This document shows, in pieces, positions 44,554 to 54,579 of a stretch of 64,000 nt of DNA. Source of the stretch: JAUIAI01 sp041396585. GTDB taxonomy: Bacteria; Pseudomonadota; Gammaproteobacteria; Burkholderiales; Burkholderiaceae_E. The first letter of the stretch is position 1. The number at the start of each line of letters is the position of its first letter. Below the pieces are notes generated by a model. That model worked only from the letters and a program-made list of their open reading frames with translations, was not told where the DNA came from and searched no databases. Both the position numbers and the translations under genes were made by a program. The DNA is taken from positions 90,100 to 154,099 of the forward strand of contig JAWKYG010000018.1 of assembly GCA_041396585.1 (NCBI GenBank). The letters run 5' to 3'.

Positions 44554-45046
44554 TCACGGCCTCGGGTCGCCGCAATTGGCGGCCGTGATTTCGCCCATTG
44601 GACGCCGGGCTCACGGCGTCCGGATTGGCGCTCTCGGGGTGATCCTGCCCGCCGATCGGATGATGCGCTATCGGGTGGCGGCACGCGTGTTCCCCGTGCC
44701 CCGGGCGATGCCAAGGCTGCGCGGCCTGATGAATGTCGATGGCGTGCCGGTGCCCGTGTTCGATGTCGGCCGGCAGGAGCCGTTGCCGATGCCGGTTCTG
44801 GCCGAACTCGATGTGCTTGTCCTCGGCGATGGCGCGCAGGCGATCGGGCTCACCGGATGTGGGGCGCCCATGCCGCTGACGCTGTATGGCTGCGCGCCCG
44901 GGCCGCAGCCCGATGATCCCTGGCGGATCGCGCGCGAGGCCTTCCGCGATGAAGACGACCGGCTCTGGTATGCATTGTCCGTGGATGCGCTCACGGAAGC
45001 CCTGGTCAGCCTGCTGCCGCCGAGCACGGCGCCGGGGGCCGCGTGA
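44546..45046 (+). CDS. CheW-like coupling protein (PilI type)
   Basis: A 166-residue protein starting at GTG 44546. It fits a CheW fold: GVRIGALGVILPADRMMRYR, then VPRAMPRLRGLMNVDGVPVP and VFDVGRQ, corresponding to the usual R-G-x-(I/V)-x-P-V-x-D-L core, here weakly conserved. It should link the MCP (next gene) to the CheA kinase. Its stop overlaps the MCP start by four bases. Confidence 0.75.
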   Translation: MSDHGLGSPQLAAVISPIGRRAHGVRIGALGVILPADRMMRYRVAARVFPVPRAMPRLRGLMNVDGVPVPVFDVGRQEPLPMPVLAELDVLVLGDGAQAIGLTGCGAPMPLTLYGCAPGPQPDDPWRIAREAFRDEDDRLWYALSVDALTEALVSLLPPSTAPGAA

Positions 45047-47130
45047 ACCCGGAGCCGGACAGCCCTGCGCCGGGTCGGCGGCCGTGGGCTCGCCCGGGGA
45101 GCACGGTCGTGGCCACCGTTACCGCGATCATGCTGACCGGCCTCGTCGCTGTCATGCTGGCCAGCATGCTGATGGCGCGTCATGGTCGCGACCAGCACGG
45201 CGCCCGTCTCGAGGCCGTGGTGACGGCCCAGGGCGCTGCCGTGTCCGGCCGGCTGATCGCCCAGGTTCAGCGGGTCCTGAGCGCCTCGGCGGATGTCCGG
45301 ATGCGGCAGGCGGCGGTGCTTGCCGCCGAGGGCCGCGAATCCGCGCAGCGTCTGCTTGCCGAGTGGGTCAAGCGGGCCGGCTCGGATCTGGGCCCATCCG
45401 CGCTCTGGCTTGCCCGGCCCGGTGATCTCGGCGTGATCGCCGAGGCCGCGAATGACGCGGTCGGCGAACCCGGGCTCGATTTGCTGCGGGCGCTGACAGC
45501 AGGTCGAACCGACTGGTTGGTCGGCATGCCCAGTCTCGATGCCGCGCGTGGTCGGATCGATGCGTGGGTTGCGGCCCCAGTGAGCGTCGGCCCGCGCGTG
45601 ATCGCCTGGCTGATCGGTCGTATCGGCGCGCCCCTGGCCATGGTCGAGAAGATGCCCGAGGGGCTGCGTTGGCGTCTGCTCGGCCCCGAGGATCGTGAGG
45701 GGGAGTTCTCCGAACTGATCGGCCAGCTCACATCACCGCAGTCACTGGTGCGAAGCCTGCAGGTTGACCTCGAGAGCGGACCGGCCACCGTGGCCGGTAC
45801 TCGCCTGGGCATCGGCTCATCGAACTGGGTGTTGGCGGCTGTGCTTCCCGGGTCCGGGCCTGGCCTGGGCGAAGTCCTTGTGCCGCTGGCCTGGCGGGTC
45901 GGCGCAGCGACCCTCATGATTGCATGTCTGGCGACGGTCTGGCTCGCTCGGCGCGCTGAACCGGCGACGGATGCGGGCGTCCGGCGGCTGCTGGCTTCGC
46001 TGCAGTCCCAGGGGGGTGGCGAGCCGCTTGCGGGCAGCGGATCCGGCATGGCCGGTCGTGCCGATCCGGCTGCTGTGCTCGATTCGATCCTGGCCGAACG
46101 GGCGAGGCTGCGAGATGCCCTGGTGCGTGCGCAGGGTGGGGCGCAGACGGCCATCGCCCGCCTGGCCGAGGCTGTGCGGCAATGGCATGCGGAACCGGCA
46201 TTCGGCGCCTTGCTCGCCGATGAGGATGCCCTGACCTCGCCGGTTGTCGTCGCGCTGAACGAGGGCCTCGGGGAACGCGTTGCCGTGGCGCGCGAGCTGC
46301 GCGAGCAGGCCAGCCTGGTAGCACAGGCCAACAGCGAGATCCTGGCCGAGTCGGAACTCGCCGACGATGTGCTCGCCACGCAGCGCCGGGTGCTCGATGA
46401 TGCGTTGCCCGACTTCGAACGTCTGCGCGTCTTGCTCGGCGCACAGGCGGGGGCCTTGGCCCAGGGGCGCGACGGTGGCGACTGGCACGAATTGCGCGCC
46501 GCCGGCGCCGTGCCGCTGAACGCCGTGGGCCAGGCACTGGCGCGGGCCGGGCGGGTATTGCTCGGCACCGAGCGTCGGATCAAGTTGTTCGGTGAGCGCA
46601 GTCAGGAGATCGGTGACATCGTGACCATCCTGCTGACCATTGCCGAGCGTACACGGGTGGCGGCGCTGAACGCCTCCCTGCAGTCGGTCAGCCATGATGT
46701 CGGCGCGGCCATCGACGGATTTCCCGACGAGGTTCGCCGACTCTCCGATGCCGCGCGCGACTCTGCCGACCAGATCCGCCGCCAGGCCGAGGTCATTCGA
46801 CGGGAGACGGCCGCCACCTCGGTCGTGGTCAATGAAGCAATCGATGAAATCGGCGGCCTGCAGGAGCAGGTTGCCGATCTGGCTGGCCGCTATCAGAGCG
46901 CGCTCGACGAAGGTCAGGCGACGATGCACGGGCTGGAGGCGCTGGATGCCGGCGCGGCCGAGGCACTGCGCCTCACCGATGCCCTGCTGATGCGCATGAA
47001 TGCGCTGGATGACGCTGCCGAATCCGGGGGCCGTGCATTGCGCCGGCAGCACGGCCAGGTAGAGCGGCTGGCCGACAGCATCCGGGCCATGCTGGGTCGC
47101 CTGAGCGAATCGCCAGGGCAGGGAGGTTGA
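45043..47130 (+). CDS. Methyl-accepting chemotaxis-like protein (PilJ-like)
   Basis: Membrane receptor of 695 residues. TM1 is at about 22-46 (VVATVTAIMLTGLVAVMLAS), a periplasmic sensor domain at about 47-280, TM2 at about 285-305 (GAATLMIACLATVWLA), and the rest is cytoplasmic. The hairpin tip is recognisable but diverged: EIGDIVTILLTIAERTRVAA with LNASLQSVSHDVGAAIDGFP and DEVRRLSDAARDSADQI. The strict MCP tip (E-Q-T-N-x-L-A-L-N-A-A-I-E-A) is poorly kept, as in PilJ. Operon position between CheW and CheA supports the role in a Pil-Chp-type pathway. Confidence 0.8.
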   Translation: MNPEPDSPAPGRRPWARPGSTVVATVTAIMLTGLVAVMLASMLMARHGRDQHGARLEAVVTAQGAAVSGRLIAQVQRVLSASADVRMRQAAVLAAEGRESAQRLLAEWVKRAGSDLGPSALWLARPGDLGVIAEAANDAVGEPGLDLLRALTAGRTDWLVGMPSLDAARGRIDAWVAAPVSVGPRVIAWLIGRIGAPLAMVEKMPEGLRWRLLGPEDREGEFSELIGQLTSPQSLVRSLQVDLESGPATVAGTRLGIGSSNWVLAAVLPGSGPGLGEVLVPLAWRVGAATLMIACLATVWLARRAEPATDAGVRRLLASLQSQGGGEPLAGSGSGMAGRADPAAVLDSILAERARLRDALVRAQGGAQTAIARLAEAVRQWHAEPAFGALLADEDALTSPVVVALNEGLGERVAVARELREQASLVAQANSEILAESELADDVLATQRRVLDDALPDFERLRVLLGAQAGALAQGRDGGDWHELRAAGAVPLNAVGQALARAGRVLLGTERRIKLFGERSQEIGDIVTILLTIAERTRVAALNASLQSVSHDVGAAIDGFPDEVRRLSDAARDSADQIRRQAEVIRRETAATSVVVNEAIDEIGGLQEQVADLAGRYQSALDEGQATMHGLEALDAGAAEALRLTDALLMRMNALDDAAESGGRALRRQHGQVERLADSIRAMLGRLSESPGQGG

Positions 47131-50100
47131 TGAACGCGGTGGCCGAGTCCGTCGAGAGCACTGATATCCGAGATGGCCTGGCGGCGGCAGCCGTCAGCGT
47201 CCTCGATCAGCTCAGCGGCGGCGAGGCGGCTCAGGGGCGGGGTCGGCGGCGGCGCTGGCGATCGCGCGTCGCTGCAGAATTGGCGCGCCTCTCGGGTCTT
47301 GCGCACGAGGCGCAGGCACCCGCCCTGGCAACGGTGGTGGAGGTGGTCGGGCGCTACCTGATTCATGTCGATTCGGGCGGTCTTCGTGCGCGTACGATCG
47401 AGCCCTGGGTCGGGGCCTTGGTCGCGGTGTGCGCGGGTAGCGCATCGCTGGCCGATGTCGATCTGTTGCTGGCATCGCCGGCGCAGTGGCCGCGCTTTGG
47501 CCATGCGCGCGCACAAGGCCTGCGCGACGCCGAGCCCGGCCTTGGCCGCGAGGCCGAGTTGCTGATCCCGGGCGATGAGCGCACACACGGGGGGCCGGGT
47601 GAACCGCTCGTGCTCGGACAGGACGCGCTCGAGCTGTTGGCCGAGTCGGCCGCCGGCCTCGCCGACGAGCTCGAGGGCCTGCACGAGGACCCGCCTCGGG
47701 CGCTGGCTCACCTGGCCGATGCGATGCCAGGCTTCGGGCTCGCGTGCCGGCATGTCGGCCTGGATGTGCTCGAAGACCTGTTTGGCGCATCTTCCCGTCG
47801 GCTCAGGGCGCTGATCGATGCCGATGAGACTGAAGCGGCACGTGACTGGCTGGCCTGGCCGCGCCGCTGGCAGCGCTGGTTCGCCGCGCCCGCGCCAGAG
47901 GCGCTGGGCCGTGCGATGCGGCTGCACGAACTTGGATCGCAGGCGCATCCCGCACTGGCGGCGCGGGTACGCAGCCGCCTGAGCGAAGTCGACATTCGCT
48001 CGGAAGCGCCGCCGCCGGAGGCCGACGAGGGGCCGGTGGACCCGTGGTCGAGGGCGATTCCCGCAGAGGCCGATCCGGAAGTTGCCGATGAGCTGCGCCA
48101 GGAACTGCCGAGCGCCATGGACGAGCTCGAGCATGCGCTGGCAGCACTTCGACGCGGCGAAGACGATCGCTTCGACGAGGCCCGTCGCATCGCCCACACG
48201 ATCAAAGGTGCGGCCAATACCGTCGGCCTGCACGGTGTGGCCACGATCGCGCACTGGCTCGAGGACCTGCTGGTGCGGTTTCGCCGCGATGAGCCTGTCG
48301 AATCTCTGTTGGCCGAAGCCACCGATGTGCTCGCGGAGTCGATTGAAACCATAGACCTGCCCGAGCCGCTGTCCGAACTGAGCCGCGACGCGATCCGGCG
48401 TCTGGCCAACGAGCGGGGCTCGGTGCTGGTGCCAGAACCCTCGTATGGTGTGATCGGCGTCGGTTCGCCCGCCACAGAGTCCGCGACGCCGTCGGCGACC
48501 CTGGCGCAAGCCGCTTCGCAGGCCGCATCGGAGGCCGACTCTCAGGCCGCCTCGCAGGCCACCTCGCAGGCCACTTCGCAGGCGACATCGGCAGCCACAT
48601 CGGCAGCCACATCGGCGGCCACATCGGCGGCCACATCGGCGCCCGAGTCAGCGGGCGATGCGTCGGCGTTCGCAGCCTCGCCCACGACGTCGGGCGCTGG
48701 CGTTCAGGCGTCCGGCCGGAGGCCCGGTGGCGAAGATGCGCAAGCCGCGCGTCTGGCGCCGCTCGAGGCGGATCCGGGCATTGGGCCCGGCAAGGCCGGT
48801 GAGCCGGTTCCCGGGGCCGCCGCCGCTGACGACCCCTTACCAGCACAGCCGACCACCAGCGCGGCGACGCATCTGCAGCCGGACGATGCGCTGCACAAGG
48901 CCAACGAGGCACTGGCCATCATTTCGCTGGCGCGTGAGAGCATCGAAAACATGCGCGGCCTGCGTCGCTCGCTGCGCGGCAGTGATGAGCGTTTGCAGAC
49001 CCTGGCCGACGAACTCGCTCGGCTGAGCGAGCGCGAGACCGAACCTGGCGGGGTCGATCCGGCCAGGGACATCAGGGGTGAGGGCGATGATCCTGCCGAG
49101 CCGGAGCGTTTCGATCCGCTGGACTTCGAGCGCCGCGCGAGCCTGCCGTCGGTCGCGCGGCGGATCGCCGAAGTCGCGACCGACAATCGCCAGATCGATC
49201 GTGCGATCAGTGAGCGCATCGAGGTGCTTGCCGAGCAGGTAGAGCGGCTCGAGCGTGTCCAGAATGGTCTGCGCGAATCCGCGCTTCGCGCGCGTATGCT
49301 GCCGGCCGCGCGCCTGAGCGCCCGGTTGCAGCGCGTCTGCCGCCAGAGTGCGCGGATGGCCGGGCGCGAGGCCGAACTGCTGATCGAGGGGGAAGAAACG
49401 CTGGTCGACGGCGACGCTGCATCGACTGGCCGAGCCGCTCGCGCATTTGATACGCAATGATCGCCCACGGGATCGAGGCGCCGCCCGCCAGGGTGGCGCG
49501 CGGCAAGCCGCCTGCCGGACGCGTCCTGGTGTCGTTTGCCTCGGCCACCGGGTGGTTGTCGGTGTCGGTTCAGGACGATGGTGCGGGCCTGGACATGGCG
49601 GCGATCGCCGAGCGCGCCCGCGCGCTGCATCTGCTGGCCACCGACCTCGACCTCGATGCCAGTGCGGCCGAGCAACTGATCCTCGCACACCGGGTTCTCG
49701 ACGCGCGCGCGCGCGAATCAGATCAGCGGTCGCGGCGTGGGTCTGGATGTGGTCAATCAGACCGTACGTTCGATGCGCGGCGTGTTACAGGTTCGATCGC
49801 GGCCGGGCAGGGGGTCAGCGTTCAGATTGATCTGCCGCTGGAGATGATGCTGCGGCCCCTGTTCGTCGTGCGCGCGCGCCATCATGTGCTTGCGCTGTCC
49901 ACACGTGGCGTGCGCTCGATCGAGGCGGATGTCGAGAACATTCAATGGCAGGAAGGCAGTGGGCGCTATCGGCGCGGCGAGCGGATCATCGAAGTGCGCA
50001 CACTGGAGTCGGTGCTGGGGCTGCCGGAGCGGGTCCTCCTGGGTGCTCAGGATCGTGCGCCGATGCTGATGCGGGTCGAGGTCCCCGGTGGTCGCGAATG

Positions 50101-50697
50101 CGCGATCCTGGTTCCCGAACCGGGGCCGGCACGCCCGGCGCTGGTGCGCGAGATGGCGCCCTATATGCCCCGGCTGCCAGGCATCGATGGCGCCGCAGTG
50201 CTCGGTGACGGATCGATTGCGGCGGTTCTCGATCTGCCCGAGCTGTTCAGTACTGCAGCGGCGGCACCGGCCGTGGTGCCGCTGGCCGAGGCGCCTGCGG
50301 CGCCGGTGCACTTGTCTGGTGGTCGACGACTCGGTCAGCGTACGTCGTGCCACCAGCCAGTTTCTCGCCGATCTTGGCTTTGCAACCGAAGTCGCCGACA
50401 ACGGGGCCGGCAGGCGCTCGAGCAATTGCGCTCGCGCCGCCCGGATCTGTTGATCGTCGATCTGGAAATGCCCGAGATGGATGGTCTCGAGCTGACGCGC
50501 GCCGTTCGCGAACTGCCGGGCGCGCAGAGCCTGCCGATCATCATGATCACATCCAGGGCCTCGGCCAGGTGCGCAGCCGTGCGCTCGAGGCCGGTGCCAA
50601 TCACTTCCTGGCCAAACCTTCAGCGAGGATGAATTGGCGGCGCTGGTGGCGGAATCCTGCGCTGATCGGCCACAAACGACCATTCATCCGGTGCTGA
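47127..50697 (+). CDS. Hybrid CheA kinase with C-terminal receiver (PilL/ChpA-like; several frame breaks)
   Basis: Histidine kinase of the chemosensory operon, about 1190 codons. Phosphotransfer domain: His357 in ARRIAHTIKGAANTVGLHGV; the preceding 340 residues may hold a His-less HPt. Then a Ser/Ala/Thr/Gln repeat linker (48516-48647), dimerisation helices with RVQNGLRESALRARMLPAAR, the ATPase (HRLAEPLAHLIRN, DDGAGLD, ISGRGVGLDVVNQTV), a CheW-like domain (MMLRPLFVVRARHHVLALST) and a receiver (CLVVDDSVSVRRATSQFLAD, phospho-Asp in LLIVDLEMPEMDGLEL). Frame breaks lie near 49420, 49450, 49715, 49810, 50320, 50410, 50560 and 50620, so the 3' end (about 50670-50697) is approximate. Confidence 0.85.
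48516..48647 (+). repeat. 12-bp tandem repeat coding a Ser-x-Ala-Thr linker in CheA
   Basis: About eleven 12-bp units (TCGCAGGCCACC, later TCGGCAGCCACA) encode four-residue repeats SQAA, SQAT and SAAT. The repeats stay in frame since the unit is a multiple of three, giving a flexible linker of variable length between the phosphotransfer and dimerisation/kinase parts. Confidence 0.85.
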
Positions 50698-50817
50698 CGG
50701 CGTCGTCGGATCGTCGCCGCAGCTTTGTCGGGGTTCGCTTGTCGCAAACTGCCGCCATGGTTACCATGGCCGCAACAGGGCGTGCAGACAAGTGCGCCGG
50801 ACACTGCGGAGGTGCCC

Positions 50818-51280
50818 ATGAAAGTGCGCGAAGTCCTTAAGGTCAAAGGTAACACTCTGTTCACCGTGACCCCCAGTCGCGTCTGTCCGAGGCCGTGCTG
50901 GTCATGGCGGACCAGGACATCGGCTCCCTGGTGGTCATCGAACAGGGAGCGCTCGTTGGAATGCTGACCTTCGTGAGGTGATCAAGGTCCTGGCCATGCG
51001 TCAGGCCGAGCATCGTTCCGGCCCCACGCCACCGGTCAGCGAAATCTTCGTGCACGAGGTCATGAATCCGAAGCCATCCGTGGCCGAGCCGGAGACCGAT
51101 GTCAACGATCTGCGGCGTCTGATGCTCGAGACCCGGCAGCGCTATCTTCCGGTCATGGATGGCAATACGCTGATGGGCGTGATCTCTTTCCACGACGTCG
51201 CCCGTGCGGTGCTCGATGAACAGGGTTTCGAGAACAAGATGCTCAAGGCCTACATCCGCGATTGGCCCGCCGAGGGCTGA
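50818..51280 (+). CDS. CBS-domain pair protein (two frame breaks)
   Basis: Small cytoplasmic protein of about 153 codons made of two CBS motifs that bind adenine nucleotides. ATG 50818 with GGAGG upstream starts MKVREVLKVKGNTLFTVTP. At about 50870 the frame moves to RLSEAVLVMADQDIGSLVVI with EQGALVGMLTF, and at about 50975 it moves again to EVIKVLAMRQAEHR, VSEIFVHEVMNPKPSVAEPE, RYLPVMDGNTLMGVISFHDV and AYIRDWP. The second break is mended by one C (TTCCGTGAG). No other domain is attached. The role is unknown; such proteins often sense ATP/AMP. Confidence 0.85.
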
Positions 51281-51379
51281 TGCGCCGGGGGCACACCGGC
51301 CGGGCGACGGATCCGGTCAGTGTGCGCTCCAGCCGACACCCTCGCCGAGGGCGTCCGGGGCGTCCGATACACTCGGACG

Positions 51380-52129
51380 ATGCATATCCTGCTGAGCAAT
51401 GACGATGGCTACTTTTCGCCCGGGCTCGACGCTCTGGCCAAGGTGCTGTCGGGGCTCGGCCGGATCACGGTCGTGGCTCCCGAGCGCGATCGCAGCGGTG
51501 CCTCGAACTCGCTGACGCTCGATCGTCCGCTGTCTGTACGCCAGGCCGCCTCGGGATATTTCTATATCAACGGAACGCCGACCGACTGCGTTCATGTGGC
51601 TATCACCGGTTTGCTCGACAGCCCGCCAGATCTGGTGGTTTCGGGCATCAATGATGGCGCGAACATGGGCGATGACACGATCTACTCCGGGACTGTGGCC
51701 GCGGCCACCGAGGCTTACATGCTCGGCGTGCCGGCCATTGCGTTTTCGCTGGCAGAGCGTGGCTATCGCGAGCTCGACAGCGCGGCGCGGGTTGCGCGTC
51801 GTATCGTCGAAGGCTTCATCGCGCGTGCACCGGTGCCCGGTGCGCTGCTGAATGTGAACATTCCGAGCCTGCCGCACGATCGGCTGGCGGGGATTCGAAC
51901 CACACGTCTGGGCAAGCGTCATGCCTCCGAACCGGTCATCCGGATGAGCGATCCGCGTGGTCAGCCGGTCTACTGGATCGGCGCCGTCGGTGCGGTTCGC
52001 GATGCCGGGCCGGGCACGGATTTCCATGCGGTCGAGGCGGGTTGGGTGTCGGTTACCCCGCTGCAGCTCGATCTCACACATCACGAACACATGGAGGCCA
52101 CTGCCCGATGGGTGCAAGACCTGGCTTGA
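51380..52129 (+). CDS. surE: 5'/3'-nucleotidase SurE
   Basis: Metal-dependent survival phosphatase that dephosphorylates nucleoside monophosphates; 249 residues, standard length. The active-site MHILLSNDDGYFSPGL (Asp8, Asp9), VVAPERDRSGASNSLTLDRP, VVSGINDGANMGDDTIYSGT and the PLQLDLTH end are all conserved. ATG 51380 starts the conserved beta strand directly. The 3' end overlaps pcm by 22 bases, the usual surE-pcm arrangement. Confidence 0.94.
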   Translation: MHILLSNDDGYFSPGLDALAKVLSGLGRITVVAPERDRSGASNSLTLDRPLSVRQAASGYFYINGTPTDCVHVAITGLLDSPPDLVVSGINDGANMGDDTIYSGTVAAATEAYMLGVPAIAFSLAERGYRELDSAARVARRIVEGFIARAPVPGALLNVNIPSLPHDRLAGIRTTRLGKRHASEPVIRMSDPRGQPVYWIGAVGAVRDAGPGTDFHAVEAGWVSVTPLQLDLTHHEHMEATARWVQDLA

Positions 52130-52836
52130 GCCGGTTCGTGCCGGGTGCGAACAACGATTCCGCCGGCCTGATGGGGGCGGGGCCGGAGTCGCCCGTGGCC
52201 TGCCGTCTGATGATCGAACGGCTGATCGCCGACGGCATCCGTGATCCACAGGTGCTCGCCGCAATGGCGGCGGTGCCGCGTCACGCGTTCATCGAGCCGG
52301 CATTGCGTGGCCGTGCCTACCAGGACGTGGCCCTGCCGATCGGCCATGGTCAGACCATCTCCAAGCCCAGCATCGTCGCACGCATGATCGAGCTGATCGC
52401 GGCGCCGATCGCGCCCGATGATCGGCGTGCGGCCCGGGTCCTGGAGATCGGCACGGGTTGCGGATATCAGGCCGCGGTGTTGGCCGAGGTCTTCGGCGAG
52501 GTGGTCTCGATCGAGCGCATCGAGGCGCTGCATCTGCTGGCCGCCGATCACCTGCATGAATCATCCGCGCGCCGCATCCGTCTGGTCCATGGTGACGGAC
52601 ATCTGGGGCTGCCGGGATCGGCGCCATTTCACGCGATCGTGCTGGCCGCGGCACTCGACGGCGAGATTCCCGAGCCCTTGCTGCATCTGTTGCGCCCAGG
52701 CGCGCGCCTGAGTGCACCGATGAGCGTGGCAGGTGGCCAACGGCTGGTGATCGTCGACCGGGTCGGCCTATCGGATTGGCATCTCGCCGAACTCGATACG
52801 GTACGATTCGTACCGATGCTCGGTGGCGTGAGCTGA
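52108..52836 (+). CDS. pcm: Protein-L-isoaspartate O-methyltransferase
   Basis: SAM-dependent repair enzyme that methylates isoaspartyl residues in aged proteins. From ATG 52108 it has 242 residues; ATG 52171 is an alternative closer to homologue starts. Motifs: MAAVPRHAFIEPALRGRAYQ, DVALPIGHGQTISKPSIVAR, SAM site VLEIGTGCGYQAAVLAEVFG, SIERI and GDGHLGLPGSAPFHAIVLAAA. The Ala-Ala where many family members have T-A-A is a minor difference. It overlaps nlpD (TGATG). Confidence 0.92.
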   Translation: MGARPGLSRFVPGANNDSAGLMGAGPESPVACRLMIERLIADGIRDPQVLAAMAAVPRHAFIEPALRGRAYQDVALPIGHGQTISKPSIVARMIELIAAPIAPDDRRAARVLEIGTGCGYQAAVLAEVFGEVVSIERIEALHLLAADHLHESSARRIRLVHGDGHLGLPGSAPFHAIVLAAALDGEIPEPLLHLLRPGARLSAPMSVAGGQRLVIVDRVGLSDWHLAELDTVRFVPMLGGVS

Positions 52837-53752
52837 TGCCTGCCGCCGTCCCTCTTCGATCGTCGTTTCCCCGGGGCAACCCGATGTCTGGTGCATCTTT
52901 CTTCCAGCGGCCCGCGCTGTTCGCCTGGCTGGCCAGTCTGCTCTGGCTGGCGGCATGCACGACGCCCAGCGGTCCGGCTCCCGTGGTTCGCCGTGAGGCG
53001 GTTCCGGTGACGCGCGCGCCGATCACGGCGCGTGAACCCGCGGGTGTGGCCGGCGCTCCGAGTTACGCGCCTCCGCCGGTCGTCGCCGCTCCCCCCGTTG
53101 CCAGTCAGCGTGTTCAGCCGCCAAGACCGCAGGAGGCCGAGTCGGTTCGCTCGGCGCCGGTCCAGGGCGGGCGGCTCGAATCCCGTCCGCTGGAAACACG
53201 CCCCCTCGATGGCGAGACGCCCGCGGCCCGGGCAGGTGCGGTGCCCCCGGCGGCCGCTTCGCCACCGGCGGCCGGCCCGCCGCCCGTGGCGGTGGCGCCC
53301 GCGCCAGCGGCGCGTGCAGCAAGTCCCGCAGAGCGAGGCCCCGCGCCGGTGGCGGGGGCTGCCCGCGGTGCGACGCCGGCCCGGGCTGAAGCCAAGTTCA
53401 TCTGGCCGGCCAACGGCACGATCACCAAGCATTTCGGTGACCCCAAGAGCCTGGGCATAGCCATCGCCGGCCAGCGCGGCGACCCGGTCTCGGCCGCTGC
53501 CGATGGCAAGGTGATTTTCAGCGGTCTCGGGCCCAAGGGCTACGGCAAGCTGCTGATCGTCAAGCACGCCGAGGATCTGTTATCGGTTTATGCCAACAAC
53601 AGCAGCCTGCTGGTGCGCGAGGGTCAGGCAGTTCGACAGGTCAGAAGATCGCCGAACTCGGTGCCAACGTCGAGGGCAAGCCGGGCCTGCACTTCGAGAT
53701 CCGCCGCCAGGGCAAGCCGGTCGATCCGCTGCCTTACCTGCCGCAGCGCTAA
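52836..53752 (+). CDS. nlpD: M23-family lipoprotein, NlpD-like (one frame break)
   Basis: Outer-membrane lipoprotein that activates cell-wall amidases. ATG 52836 overlaps the pcm stop; ATG 52884 gives the better signal peptide, with lipobox WLAAC (Cys25 counted from 52884). A Pro/Ala-rich region of about 150 residues follows in place of a LysM domain. The degenerate M23 (LytM) domain begins at FIWPANGTITKHFGDPKS and includes GNPVSAAADGKVIFSGLG-like sequence and YGKLLIVKHAEDLLSVYANN. At about 53635 one lost G shifts the frame; homology then reads QKIAELGANVEGKPGLHFEI to TAA 53752. Confidence 0.87.
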
Positions 53753-53787
53753 GCGCGCAACCATCGCCGGATCCACCCCGCCTCGAC

Positions 53788-54579
53788 ATGACGCCGGTTC
53801 TGTGTTTCGATATCGAGACGATTCCTGACGTGGTCGGGTTGCGGGCCTTGGCGCAATCCGACGCCGACGCGGCAGCGCTCGATGATCTGGCGCTGGTGGC
53901 GCGCGCGCAGCAGTCGCGCCGTGAGCGAACCGGCTCGGATTTCCTCTCGCTGCACCAGCACAGAATCATCGCCATCGGCTGCCTGCTGCGCGACGAGTCG
54001 GGCCTGATGGTGCGCTGCCTGGGCCGGGAGACCGATCCCGAAGACAAGCTGCTGAAGCTGTTCTTCCATCAGATCGATCGCTACACGCCGCAGCTCGTGA
54101 GCTGGAACGGGGGCGGCTTCGACCTGCCCGTCATGCACTACCGATGCCTGGTCAACGGGATCAGCGCGCCCCGCTATTGGGAGAGCGGCGATGACGATCG
54201 CGAGTTTCGTTGGAACAACTACCTGAGCCGGTATCACAGCCGTCATCTCGATCTGATGGACGTTCTGGCGATGTTCTCGCCGCGTGCCAATGCCCCGCTC
54301 GATGAACTGGCCAGAATGTGCGGATTCCCGGGCAAACTCGGGATGGATGGCAGCCTGGTCTGGCAGGCATTCTGCGATGGCAAGCTCGACGAGATTCGCG
54401 CCTATTGCGAAACCGATGTCGCCAATACCTATCTGATGTATTGCCGCTTCCAGTTGTTGCGCGGCCATTTTTCGTCCGAGCGCTACCAGCAGGAGATCGA
54501 CCTGGTTCGTCAGACGCTTACGGATTCCCCTGGCGAGCACTGGCAGGCGTTCCTCGCGGCCTGGCCTGATCCATCATGA
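53788..54579 (+). CDS. Predicted 3'-5' exonuclease, PolB-like family
   Basis: DnaQ-fold exonuclease of 263 residues from ATG 53788. Exo I is VLCFDIETIPDVVGLR (Asp and Glu ligands), Exo II is LVSWNGGGFDLPVMHYRCL, HLDLMDVLAMF follows, and Exo III is RAYCETDVANTYLMYCRFQL. These metal-binding acids are complete. The family (related to the PolB proofreading domain) is widespread in proteobacteria with unproven nucleic acid substrate. Its stop overlaps the rlmD start. In many Burkholderiales rpoS occupies the interval between nlpD and rlmD, but here this gene is found instead. Confidence 0.85.
   Translation: MTPVLCFDIETIPDVVGLRALAQSDADAAALDDLALVARAQQSRRERTGSDFLSLHQHRIIAIGCLLRDESGLMVRCLGRETDPEDKLLKLFFHQIDRYTPQLVSWNGGGFDLPVMHYRCLVNGISAPRYWESGDDDREFRWNNYLSRYHSRHLDLMDVLAMFSPRANAPLDELARMCGFPGKLGMDGSLVWQAFCDGKLDEIRAYCETDVANTYLMYCRFQLLRGHFSSERYQQEIDLVRQTLTDSPGEHWQAFLAAWPDPS

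Noticed and set aside
45267..48509. Several long minus-strand frames over the MCP and CheA genes
   Set aside because: Their translations are low-complexity, Arg/Ser/Pro-rich reversals of the sense genes.
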